NCBI GenBank assembly: GCA_022606425.2
Contig: JAHDVF020000734.1
Span: 992,001 to 1,056,000, forward strand
Length of the DNA stretch: 64,000 bases
DNA from: Lepidostoma basale
Taxonomy: Eukaryota; Arthropoda; Insecta; Trichoptera; Lepidostomatidae
Direction: 5' to 3'
In this document: positions 23,286 through 36,849 of the stretch, in pieces
How the letters are laid out: every line of letters begins with the position of its first letter
Numbering within the stretch: the first letter of the stretch is position 1
The notes under the pieces: model-generated
What the model was told of the DNA's origin: nothing
Database searches by the model: none
What the model saw: the letters and a program-made list of their open reading frames with translations, nothing else
Made by a program: the position numbers and the translations under genes

Positions 23286-23860
23286 TTTTCATCACAACAA
23301 GAACGGCATCGTCCGCGAAGACAAGACAATTTACAGACAAATCACTCATATTAGCACCAGCATTTATTCCTTTCAGTTCTTTCATACACTTGTCTATGTA
23401 TAGATAGAACAACCATGGAGACATTATACAGCCCTGCTTAACACCCTTTGTGATATCAAACCAGGGCGTGATGTCCCCATTTACCCTAACATTGGCAGTG
23501 CTTCCTTCGTAGAGAGAAGCAACCGCCTGTATCAGTTTTATGTTCACTCCGTATTCGGACGATATTAACCACATTTCTATTCACTTCAATCTTGTCCGAA
23601 TACAAAGTAAATCACTTTTTGCAAATCGACAAACGCACAGAAAAGCTTACACCTTTTGGCCACAAACTTCTCAATGAGCGTTCAAAGTGCAAAAATCTGA
23701 TCCATACATCCTCTTTTGGTCATAAATGCGCCTTGTACATCCCACACTCTCTCAGTCATTGTCTTTTTTACTCTTTCTATTAATATTAGGCCGCAGAGTT
23801 TACCAACAACGCTTATTAGACTTATTACCCGGTGATTTCCAGTCCATAGGAGACCCCTTT
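23285..23860 (-). mobile_element. LINE reverse transcriptase core fragment fused to mariner
   Basis: The minus frame reads VRVNGDITPWFDITKGVKQG (RT motif before the catalytic box), CIMSPWLFYLYIDKCMKEL and the catalytic VFADDAVLVV. Immediately after this it switches to mariner-type sequence (EDEELEGLLDEDLTQILKQL). The frame is open for 174 codons across the join. Upstream RT sequence to about 23860 is frameshifted. Confidence 0.75.
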
Positions 23861-23899
23861 CCCTTATACAATGTGTATTTTCGACACTTAATTATCAAT

Positions 23900-24470
23900 A
23901 AAAATGCGATTTTTTTTTGGAAAAGTTACCTACTTAAGAAATAGAGGCATTTTTTTAAAGTTTTTTTTCTCTTCAAGTAAGCGGAGTATTTTCTTTAAAG
24001 TAGTCTTATTTGAAAGCTAGAAAGTCTACCTAGCTAAGAAAATAAATAAAACTAACAATATTGAACAGAAACTTTAAAAAAAAAACTTAGAAATTTAAAA
24101 AAAAAAAAATTGATTTTAGATTTGTAACTCTAAAACTGGGTCATTGAGGTAGACTTTTTTTTAATATGTTTTATTAAATTTCAATATTTAATCTACAAAT
24201 TCTCCAAAATAACTATGGTTCTATCTCTTTTCGTTGTCATGATATTCACCGCCAAAGTAGATAAGAACAATGCAATTGTTGTGCTATTCTACCCAAGTTG
24301 AACAATAGCAGGTAAAGATCGAAAGAGATAGATACATTACGGCTGGAACGCGGCACTTTGGAACTGGAGGACAGATAATGTTTCTTAAATCAATATAGTT
24401 TCTTAGTTTCAAGAACTTCAGAATAAAAAAAACAAAGGATTACATTTATTTATTAAAGAATTGTGCTATA
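23900..24470. other. Intergenic, poly-T/poly-A rich
   Basis: Several homopolymer runs (23910, 23950, 24080-24110). No gene or element recognised. Confidence 0.45.
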
Positions 24471-24479
24471 CTTACCAAA

Positions 24480-24650
24480 GAATAGCGGAAGATATGATCC
24501 GCAGTTTTGGTGGAGCACCTACAGAAGGCACTAATACCTTATATATTGAAGGAACTGCAGACCTCGGAATTTAAATATCTAGGTCCCACACTTGCCGCCG
24601 ACCCCAATACTAACGAAGGCAGCCTCGAATGGCGCACACGCTATAGGTTA
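24480..24650 (+). mobile_element. LINE reverse transcriptase splinter
   Basis: The reading LQTSEFKYLGPTLAADPNTN contains the YLG motif that follows the catalytic domain of non-LTR polymerases. The family is not assigned. Confidence 0.55.
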
Positions 24651-24679
24651 TAGGTGTAGGCTATAGTAAGGAGACGCTG

Positions 24680-25510
24680 TGCTACTTGCAGACAACGAGC
24701 ATGAACTACAAGCCCTGGTGTCTAGTATGTATGTGGTATGTAAGTGATGCGATTTGATGATGAATGTGAATAAGTCCAAGGTAATGATTTTCGAAAAAGA
24801 AGGAAGCATGACAGTCTGCAACATTAGTGTAAACGGTGCAAATCTGGAACAAGTGGATGAATTTATTTATTTAGAAAGTATGTTTACAAAGGATGGCAGG
24901 GTGGAGAATGATATTGAAAGAAGGGTTGGGGCAGGCAACAGAGTAAATGGTGCTTTTAAAGTTGGCATCGGAAACAAAAGTCTATCTTAAAAAGCTAAGA
25001 TAGCAGTGAATAATGGTGTTCTTATGCTGACCTTTATGTATGGAAGTTAAGCATGGAACTGGCAAAAGAAGGATGAAAGTAGAATAAATGCAGTAGAAAT
25101 GAGATCTCTAAGACGAATGTGTGACAAATCTGTATATGATAGAGTGACAAATGCAAGTATAAGAAGTGAATGTGGTGCGAATGAAAGTGTTGTGAACAAA
25201 ATAAGGAAAGGGTCATTAAGATGGTTTGGACACATGGAAAGAATGAGTGAAGACAGAATGGTAAAGAAGGTAAATGTGAACGGAGCTAGAAATAGAGGAA
25301 GGCCGAGGAAAACATGGCACGATCAAATCAATCAAATATTGAATGTCGGTCACGTTAGGAGTCGGAGAAATTGACGTGCGTGCTTGACAAGATGTATGAA
25401 TGTAGAGGAATCGAGAGAAGAATGTCAGGACAGAACAGTGTGGCAATCCATTCTTTCTGCCTATCCCTACGGAGAGATGGCGTGATGGTTAGTTAGTTAG
25501 TTAGTTAGGA
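24680..25510 (+). mobile_element. LINE family A, decayed C-terminal half with TTAG tail
   Basis: Pieces in order: DNEHELQAL, MNVNKSKVMIFEKEGSM, LEQVDEFIYLESMFTKDGR, RRVGAGNRVNGAF, a stop, then MRSLRRMC, LRWFGHMERMSEDRM, NRGRPRKTWHDQINQI and the gcgtgatgg terminus followed by five TTAG units (25483-25507). At least three stops or frameshifts interrupt it. Confidence 0.85.
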
Positions 25511-25689
25511 TACCCATTAGAGTGAAAGGCAAGGTCTACACGACATTGAAGGTTGTGGTTTTTATTTTGTAAAACTCTGCTTTATTTTGTAATAATATAA
25601 CTGCAATCGTTTAATTGGTTTCACAAGGAATTTTTTATATAAAAAAATATAAATATTAGTGACTAATTTGTTTCGCCTTGCAAGAGCAT

Positions 25690-26110
25690 TCTCAAACCAA
25701 ACAATAGCATTTATATTATAATTTATGTCTACAAAACAGCTTTCCGACTGACAATGCTTTACGCTACTGATTGTTGGGCTATAAAAGAAGGTCAAGAGCA
25801 AAAGCTCCACCTGACCGAAATGAAGATATTCAGGGGGGCTGGAGGCGTAACCAGATTGGATAGTCCGCGGTGAGCATATGTAGTGCAGTTTTAAGGTTAC
25901 CTCTATAATAGATATGGTTAAAGCAGCCAAATTGAGGTGGTTTGGCCATGTTATAATGCGAGAAGATCCCGATGGCCCGGAGGGGTAGAGAACGGCATTT
26001 GGCGATACAGAGGTCATCTATCGAGGCTGCTCTCAAGGAATATGGACTCAACAGAAAGCTGACTCAAGACAGTACGTCCTGGGGAAATCATGTTAGGACG
26101 GCTGACCCCA
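25690..26110 (+). mobile_element. LINE reverse transcriptase C-terminal fragment, other family
   Basis: The plus-strand word tgctttacgctactgattgt, a decayed LYGTE-CWAIK-type block, is followed by KAAKLRWFGHVIMREDPDGP in shifted frames. This is the region after the catalytic domain of a further LINE family. Confidence 0.6.
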
Positions 26111-26155
26111 CTTAAAGTAGGAAATGACACTGCAAGAGTCCCGGGTAATAATTGT

Positions 26156-26706
26156 TTGCACAATAATAACAAACCATTACACCATTTCCCCGGAAAGGTA
26201 ACTAGGCCGCCACACAACTCTATCCTGATATATCTCTCCAACTTCCTCCACATTCATACAGCGAGTAATACACGCACGCCGATCGTTCCGACTAACATTT
26301 AATTAATCTGGTCAGTCATCCTTGACTCCATACTCCATTCACATTGTTAATATATAATTTTTTAACCATTCTTTCTGTGTCCAAACCAACACTGTGATCC
26401 TTTCATAATTTTGCTCATAAAACTTTCTTCTGCTGTACATTTCTTCCCGATATTAGCATTTGAAATTCTGTCACATACAAGGGATCTCATCTCTACTGCA
26501 TTTATTCCGCTCTCATCCTTCTTCTGCCAGTTCCATGTTTCGCTTCCATAATTAAGGCTTGGAACTAACACTCCATTGTGAACAATTCAAGTTGCTTGAG
26601 TGAAAAATTCATGTTTCCAATAACTGTTTTTAAAGCTCCATTCGCTTTTTTACCTGCACCAACTCCTCTTTCGACATCACTTTCCATTCAGCCATCCGCT
26701 CTGAGT
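26156..26706 (-). mobile_element. LINE family A, decayed C-terminal part
   Basis: The minus frame reads LVPSLNYGSETWNWQKKDES, then NAVEMRSLVCDR, with the terminus visible as the antisense ccattacaccatttccccgg at 26175. Internal deletion and stops. Confidence 0.75.
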
Positions 26707-26821
26707 ATGCTTTTTTTTTTAAACTTGTGTTGTCTTTTATTATTGATGCCCTGCGTTTTAATTATCAGGGTGGTGTGGATATGTTTGATTTGTGATTCTA
26801 CGAAGTAATCTGGCTCTATTT

Positions 26822-26845
26822 TTAAAGGGGGGGGGGGGGGTAGAG
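26822..26845. repeat. G homopolymer run
   Basis: About 14 consecutive G residues at 26827-26840 in an AT-rich region. Length is prone to sequencing error. Confidence 0.7.
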
Positions 26846-27091
26846 ATGGCCAAAAGAATTCGAAAGTTAGAAAGGTGAGAAGGGCGAGGTGAAAGTTTCT
26901 GAACATGCTAGCTAAATATACAAACTCTCTCAAACTGCTCCAGGTTCTTCTCATTCACGATTGTTGTTCTCGTTCTTTCTGCATTCTAATGGGACAGTTA
27001 TTAGTTAATATTGGTGTTATACAAAAGGTTGCCAATAAAAAAAAAAAAAAACGTTTATTCAGAGTAGGGTAGATGGAGTACCCTAACCATA

Positions 27092-27097
27092 TTTATT
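27092..27097 (-). terminator. RpL23A poly(A) signal
   Basis: AATAAA on the minus strand 47 nt beyond the RpL23A stop codon, a short 3' UTR of the kind usual for ribosomal protein genes. Confidence 0.75.
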
Positions 27098-27143
27098 CTT
27101 ATAATGTACAAATATATAATAAAAATAGACCAGGTCTATCAAT

Positions 27144-30273
<3,130 letters not shown>

Positions 30274-30687
30274 ATTTAATTGAAAAGATGGTGGCCGATC
30301 ATAGAACGACACGGCAAAGAAAGGAAAAGACTTGTGGCGCTCTCTGGTGGTACGACTGGGTCAAAATATAGATTCGAACGAATTTCATGTCTATGGTTAT
30401 ATCCGTTTCCAATGACAACGAATGTTTGAATTTTTTTAGAGTAAGTTATCAAACATTGGTTTGAGAAAGTTGAAAAATAAAAATAAAACTTTTTTCAATG
30501 TTATTTAAAGGATACAAGAATCCATTATTTTAAATTTTATATTGTAAAATTTTTTTTACAGTAATAATGTTTTTTTAACACAATTATTAAAAATATATAT
30601 GATAACTCATTGACTCTGTAAATTGATAAGGAGTAAAATTCAGTGTATCTTAATTTTCATAATACATTGATACAGGTTTTTTATACA
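30274..30687. promoter_or_regulatory. Divergent promoter region between RpL23A and the Rab gene
   Basis: Only 414 bp separate the two start codons. On the RpL23A side, a C followed by pyrimidines (cttttc, 30287-30282 on the minus strand) fits a terminal oligopyrimidine start about 14 nt before the ATG. On the Rab side, tacag just before 30675 could be an acceptor after an untranslated exon. No TATA box is evident. Shared regulation is an inference from distance. Confidence 0.6.
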
Positions 30688-33600
30688 ATGCTTGCATCTC
30701 GTTCGGCTGTATATAAAATGGTGAAAAAAGATTATTGTGACAGGAAGATTTATTCCTTACCGCGACCATTTATTTTGGATGCAACTCCAAATAAACTTAT
30801 AAATTTTTCTAGAATAGCTAGAGAATGTTCTAAGTGCAGCATTACAGCAGGATTTAATATATCTAAAGCTATTTTTGTTGGAGATGTAGCAGTAGGTAAA
30901 ACTTCTTTAGTAAACAGGTATATACTCGTATATCAAAAATCTTTTTTTAATTATTATTTCTAAAAAGCCTGTGTAAACATATTCGCAATTGAATCATTAA
31001 AAAAAAAACTAATACCAGAAATGATGTTAGGTTAAAATACTCGAATGAACCTTTCTCTTTAAAAAATCATTTTCCTAATTAAAACTTTTTGGGAGATATG
31101 TGTTGTACATTGTTATATATTTACTCAAGTAACATTTATCTAAGGGGTATTTGTTATATTTTGTGGTAACAGTAGATTGTAATAACACACTACACCATAC
31201 ATGACACATTACATACATTTCATTCATACAAAATATTTAGATCGCAAAATGTTTCAATTGTTTTTTAGATTTTGCCACAGGGTATTTGAAACTAATTATA
31301 AAGCAACCATTGGAGTGGATTTTGAAGTTGAGCATTTCAATATTCTTGACGTACCATTTAATTTACAAATGTAAGTGTTTCCACAACTATCATATAATAA
31401 TATGAGTATATTTGATAATTTATATTTAAAAGTGTTTTGTGAAACTTATCATCCCAAGAGTGCACATAATGATGGAAAAGATGATGGAAAATTGTAAGTT
31501 TTTTTACTGGAATCGTTAATCTAATGTCGATATAAATAATATTTCTTCTTCCTCTTGTCCTGTCACACATCCGTGGTGCACAGGGCCTCGAGGAACCATC
31601 CTCCACCCGACTCTATCACATGCCTGATGCCTTACATCATTCCAAGTGAGGCCTGCTGCTTTAACCTCGTCCTGCAGGGCTCTTCTCCAGGTGGCTCTAG
31701 GTCTACCGCGCTTCCTCTTTCCCCCCAGTCTAGTCACCTTCGTCAAAGACAGCACAGATTGTTTTATTTGCCATGCTGCAGAACCAACCTGCCAATGGTT
31801 ATGCCTGTGGGTAGGGCAATCTTATTGCTTAATCGGATCGCCTCGGAGGTCGACATATTTCGTGATACTGTGAGTTGCCTCAGGGATGCAATATCAATGT
31901 TATGATTATTTCTAATTCTTCAACTTTTATTTATTATTTATATGTTCTTATGCTTCTCTTTTAAATTCTCATAATGTAATTGCAAACGATCTGGAAATAT
32001 GTCTGTAATGTTTGTAATTTTTATTAAAATAAATGAAATGAAATGAAAGTCCACAATATTGTATCAAAGGCCTTTTCAAAGTCCTCGAACGTTAGGTACT
32101 TGCTGTATTGCCATTCAGAGGCCTCCTCAATTATGATGTGGAGTGTGTTTATGTGCTCAAAGCAAGGCCGGCCACTTCGGAAGCCAGCCTGTTCCTCTCG
32201 CATACCCCATTCGAATGCACCAGTCATTCTCCTCAGTAGATATTTACAAAGAGATTATTCCATGCCAATGGACCCATAATGCTAAAACAAATTCTTAGAA
32301 ACTCGATTTATTGGCTCTTGCTTGATTTATATAATAATAATGCAATTAGTTTCCCGCTGGTCAGAGTGGACATTCACTTTCCATTGGCATAGATGTCACG
32401 CAAATGTTTGAAATGTAATCTGGCACCATCTATTTTGTAGCTACTGTCAAACACATATTTATATTTTATTTTTCACTCCTGGATCCCTTCACGAATACTG
32501 TGATATGATTTGTTGCCCACCTAGAATCAATTGGCCGGCTGCACGAATAGAATGAATATTACATATTATATTCAGGGTACATTCAATTACAATAAACTTA
32601 ATGTGATTCTCAAAAGATGAATATAATTAGTTTTGTTTTCAGGTAGTCATGTGATGATTGAAAATAAGTTTGTGTAATAAAGTTACAATACACTTTGGAA
32701 TTGAAAAATAACGCAGTTTATTTTCCATTTAAATAGGCTAACCATTGTATCGAATCTGACCATAGTTTTGACAGAAAAGACAATATTTTTACAGACAATT
32801 AACAACAGCAGTAAATTAAACAAACTAGAATCTTTGGAAATCCTCAAGTCATCATTAATCATCAGATTCCTCTTTACTCCTTTCTACTTAAATACCCTTT
32901 CTACTTTTTATCTTCAATTATTAATATCTAGGCAAATTAATCAATTATTAATATCTAGGCAAAATATGTTTTTTCCAAATAACAATTTTATATTATCCCT
33001 CCCTAGAACGGGTTACCCCAGTTGGGAGGTATTAAACGATGTACTTGGTAAATGATCAATAAATAAATAAATAATTTCATATTATTACTGCTAAAAAATA
33101 ATGATTAGTTCTTAAAGCAATAAGTGCAGGTAATTTTTTTAAAATCCAAATATATTGTTCCTTTGTATTGTTTCAATTTTTAAATGCATTTTAATAAGTC
33201 TTTCTTTGTTCAGTTTTTTGGTTTATATTTACACCCGAAGATAGAGGTCTCCTCTTGTCGTGTTATTTAATACAATATTTAAGTGGAAAATAAATGGCCT
33301 TATTTTTCAATTCCAAAGTGTATTACAATGGAATTCTACAGTGTTATTGCCTTCACTTTCAATAAATAAACTTACAGGTTTAGAGCCCTTTCATTTAATT
33401 CATCTTGATTTTCCTCATAGGTCAATATGAAACTTTATTATGTATCCAATTAGCACTTATTTGATATATAATTAATATTAATGTAATTTCAGTTGGGATA
33501 CTGCTGGCCAAGAAAGATTTAAATGTATTGCTCAATCTTATTACAGAGGAGCCAGTGGTATGATTTTGATTATTTTTTTCTTAACAAAACAAATAATTAT

Positions 33601-34900
33601 TTCCAAAGCACTATTATATTAACATTGAAATAAAATATTTTTAGCAATTATTTTAGTATTTGCCCTGAGTGATCCGGTTAGTTTGAAGCATGTTAAAGGC
33701 TGGCTAGTGGAAGCCATGAAAGCCAATAATTTGTCGCCATTGATTTTCCTCGTAGGAACCAAGCGGGATAAAGTGGTAAGTTAAATTAATTTCATTATTT
33801 AGAGCCAATTAGACATATTATTATAAAATTTTGACAACATAACAATTGTTTATGATATTTTTCTTCCTGGCAAACATTTCTTGAGATATAATGAATATAT
33901 GGTTTTAAAAATAGACTTTTAAATGTTTATTTTAAATTGCAATTTGAACCATTGTTTCTTGAATAAACAATGAATGCTGTTATGAATAAGTTATGCGTAG
34001 ATATTAATTTATTAATAATGTGTCAATCTTCAGTAAGGCAACTCAACAATATAATCATTTTAATATACATAGACTAGTTAACATACTTTAATTATATATA
34101 ACCGAGTGTAATAAACTAAATACAAGCATCAGTAAAAGGCATTTATTTAATATATGAGTAAGTATTTCACTTTTTCTTATTGCATTTTGTCAGGTCCACA
34201 TTTTGATATGGACCACATTGGAGAAAGGTTTTCAATTCTCCTTTGTGTCAAATACTTTGTGTAAATAATAATCTACATTGTGTCTCCATCATAGTCGAAT
34301 CAGTCCTAACCTTATTGTTTAAGAATCAAAATATTTAATTATACCTTTTACATATGTATACCATTGATTTTTAGCCTGCAAGTGAATATATAGCCATTGA
34401 GGCAGATGCGATTAATATGGCAAATGAATTGAACGCCGAGTATTGGGCTGTCTCATCTAAGACTGGAGACTGTGTGAATAACCTGTTTAATCGAATAGCA
34501 TCTCTAATTTTTGACAAGGCCATGCAGAGAGACTATGAAATGGGGGACACAAATGTCAATATCGGAAACCCTTTAAGTAAGTTAAACCATAAAATCTTTA
34601 AAATTTCGTAATTCAAAACATAACTTATACTGATTTTTAAATTATTCTCCATTCATCTTGTATTTTTCAGTGATTCATGTGTTATAAACTAATATACAGT
34701 ATCATTAAAAATATGCAATGGATATGTTTTTTTTTTTTTATTTATCAAAAATGCTTTAAATTCTCATGATCAAAATAATGGCTATTATGTTTATATAATA
34801 TTAATAATAACAGATACATAATATTTTAATTTTTACAGCTCTTGGGAACCAAACTAAAAATGGAGTTACAAAAACTAAATGCATTCAATGTATGTTCTAA
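30688..34900 (+). CDS. Rab34/Rab36-type small GTPase (6 exons)
   Basis: Exons 30688-30917, 31269-31370, 33493-33557, 33645-33775, 34375-34576 and 34839-34900 join in consistent phase to 263 residues. All introns are GT-AG. Motifs: P-loop GDVAVGKT (65-72), switch I KATIGVDF with effector Thr 90, DTAGQE (113-118), GTKRD (170-174, Thr where most GTPases have Asn) and the SSK motif in [12 protein letters not shown] 55-residue N-terminal extension with [10 protein letters not shown] before the G domain, and the long [15 protein letters not shown] block, point to the Rab34/36 branch, which acts at the Golgi, lysosome positioning and cilium formation in vertebrates. The C-terminus CIQCMF gives cysteines for prenylation but is not a standard CC/CXC end. 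An alternative start is at 30718. Intron 2 holds LINE pieces and a DNA transposon. Confidence 0.92.
31530..31760 (-). mobile_element. LINE terminal fragment in Rab intron 2
   Basis: The minus frame reads [20 protein letters not shown], then [20 protein letters not shown] and a terminus with a GAAGAAGA tail. This is a non-LTR polymerase C-terminus of another family (F). It is antisense to the host gene. Confidence 0.75.
32024..32260 (-). mobile_element. LINE reverse transcriptase core splinter in Rab intron 2
   Basis: The minus reading [20 protein letters not shown], then [14 protein letters not shown], carries the RT fingers/palm block [10 protein letters not shown], the first catalytic Asp motif of non-LTR polymerases. 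Confidence 0.75.
32689..33322. mobile_element. Non-autonomous DNA transposon with 6-bp target duplication
   Basis: The termini tacactttggaattgaaaaa (32689) and the inverse at 33322 are identical for 23 bp and continue with mismatches to about 45 bp. TTACAA flanks both sides (32683-32688 and 33323-33328). The 634-bp body has no transposase and contains a 23-bp direct duplication (ttaatatctaggcaaa units at 32925 and 32949). The superfamily is not clear from a 6-bp duplication. It lies in Rab intron 2. Confidence 0.8.
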
Positions 34901-35124
34901 TCAAAATGATTAAATTGTATAATGTTGTGCTCAATTTGAATTAGAAGTTATTAGTATGTAATATTTGTTGTGTATTCTTATTAACAACAAAGTGATAAGT
35001 GTTTAGGATATCATTTCTCCACATTAAATTTACATTTCTTCTTATTACAGTGGTAATTATCTATCAAAGAAAAAAATGTGATATTCGGTCAAATAATGCT
35101 CTAACAGTAAAAATAGTTTGGACA

Positions 35125-35130
35125 AATAAA
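35125..35130 (+). terminator. Poly(A) signal candidate for the Rab gene
   Basis: AATAAA lies 225 nt after the Rab stop codon. Confidence 0.45.
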
Positions 35131-35488
35131 GATAATCGAATTTGATTCGGGAAAAAAATTGTATGGTGTATTATTTTCATTCATTGTATTATATTTGTAC
35201 TTATTCCAAATATACTGTAAAATTCACATTCTATCCAAACTCTTCAACATGCAAAGTAATAAAAAAAAAACAGCATAGCCAGAGTATTTAGATAAGACAT
35301 AATAATAAGGTTAATAATTGTCATATTAAAACGTTTTAGTAATATCGTTGTTTGGCGATAGATGTCGCAATTTTGTGCCGTGAAAACATAATATATTATA
35401 GGTAGAGGTTTATAAGTGTAAATACACACTAACTTTTCAATTTTAATTTCGTTTATCATTTTTAAATCTAAATATCATTGTTTATGAT

Positions 35489-35767
35489 GGCCGTACCACA
35501 CTGTTTCAAACAAGCTCTCCACATCGGTCTCTACCGGCGGTTTAAAACTGTGTAGACATTTGTTTGAAACTAAAATTCGTTTGACCTTCAACAAACTTTG
35601 TAGACGGACGCGCATAGTATGCGTGTGGATCCACCGATTAAACACGCATTCTACATGTGGAGAGCTTGTTTACAACAGTATATGGACGCTACACCAACCG
35701 TGGGCTCCACAGCTCTCCACCAAGGTCACCCCTGTGGAGAGCTTGTTTCAAACAGTGTGGCACGGCC
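35489..35767. mobile_element. MITE with 35-bp terminal inverted repeats
   Basis: The start ggccgtaccacactgtttca and the inverted end (gaaacagtgtggcacggcc type) match over about 35 bp with few mismatches; the inner arm carries agctctccaca. The flanks tttatgat and tttatctt could be an 8-bp duplication with two differences. An internal third copy of the arm (gtggagagcttgtt at 35657) also occurs. Confidence 0.7.
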
Positions 35768-35859
35768 TTTATCTTTAAAAAATTGTGTATTGCGAATATT
35801 TAGGAAGCCGAAAATGAGAGTATGTTATGATAAAAACAGTTCGAAAAGTTTTTCATAAA

Positions 35860-36540
35860 GAACGTTTAATGTGTTTATTTGAACAAATAATAAATTTAAA
35901 AAAAAACTTTAATACCCATCTGTTATTTAAGTTTCTAAATCCCATTCTACACATTTTTTCAGGACTTTCTTAACCATTTATAGGCAAAACGATGTTCTCG
36001 TCGGACAATCATTTGCAACGTGGGTATAAAAATAAAACATAGATATTAAATAATATACATGTTTACAATAGGGGGAAAATATATATTGAGAAGATAGGTA
36101 TTTATTTGACGGATGAATTATTATAAAAAATGCAGGATTTCGACAATATCCTGCTTCTTTGGATTCATAAAATAAAGTTTAAACGAGTTAACAGAACCAT
36201 AGACAATAAACGCCTTATTTAAAAATAGTTAATTTAAGGTTTGCTAACGGAGGTTTGGCATGCCTGCCTCTGCATGCGATCAATCCTTTTATAACGCGCT
36301 TCGCGTGTTTATAAAGAAAAATGTATAAAATATTGGGAATACAATACATTTTACGAAGTGAATGATATAATAACTATTTTACCAGTGCAACAAAAATCAT
36401 TTTCTTATTATTTAATCACAGTTTTTTTGTTAAGACCAATGACGTATGACTCTACTCGGTTCATTTTCCAGTCGCGAGGCGGCGCTAATGTTCTCTTATA
36501 GGCAAGAAAAAAGGAAACTTCGTGTTCAAAGAACCAGTGA
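35860..36540. other. Intergenic, no gene recognised
   Basis: Short frames only. No element could be delimited. Confidence 0.45.
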
Positions 36541-36549
36541 ACAAAATCC

Positions 36550-36847
36550 ACATTCCTGTTTTTGCGTTGGGCGGCTGACTGACAGTCGCTATCGTTCGGG
36601 CGGCTCGTGATCTCGGTGGCCGCAGTAGCTTGTGTCATTAATACCCTTTTTCTATATCTTGTGTTGTGTGGTTGTATAAAATAGTGACATTACATTATTG
36701 AGCATCTGAACGGCGTTATTTAATACAATATCGAGTCTTTAAACTTTGTTTCGAACCAACTAGTGTTGTGAATGATAACTTCGTGAAAGAAAAACTGGCT
36801 AGGATTACACGAGAATTTGCAGAATTGTTATCTGACTGTTTTATAAG
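36550..36847 (+). promoter_or_regulatory. Candidate promoter and noncoding first exon
   Basis: A CpG-containing core (36565-36625, cggcggctgactgacagtcg type) is followed by about 220 nt with stops in every frame. The segment ends in ttttataag|gtaatt, a usable donor at 36848. This looks like a 5' UTR exon of a plus-strand gene lying beyond, but no coding exon is visible downstream in the window. Confidence 0.35.
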
Positions 36848-36849
36848 GT

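Noticed and set aside
30643..30687. Upstream extension of the Rab protein from 30643
   Set aside because: That start would be GTG; the first in-frame ATG is at 30688 and a likely splice acceptor lies between them.
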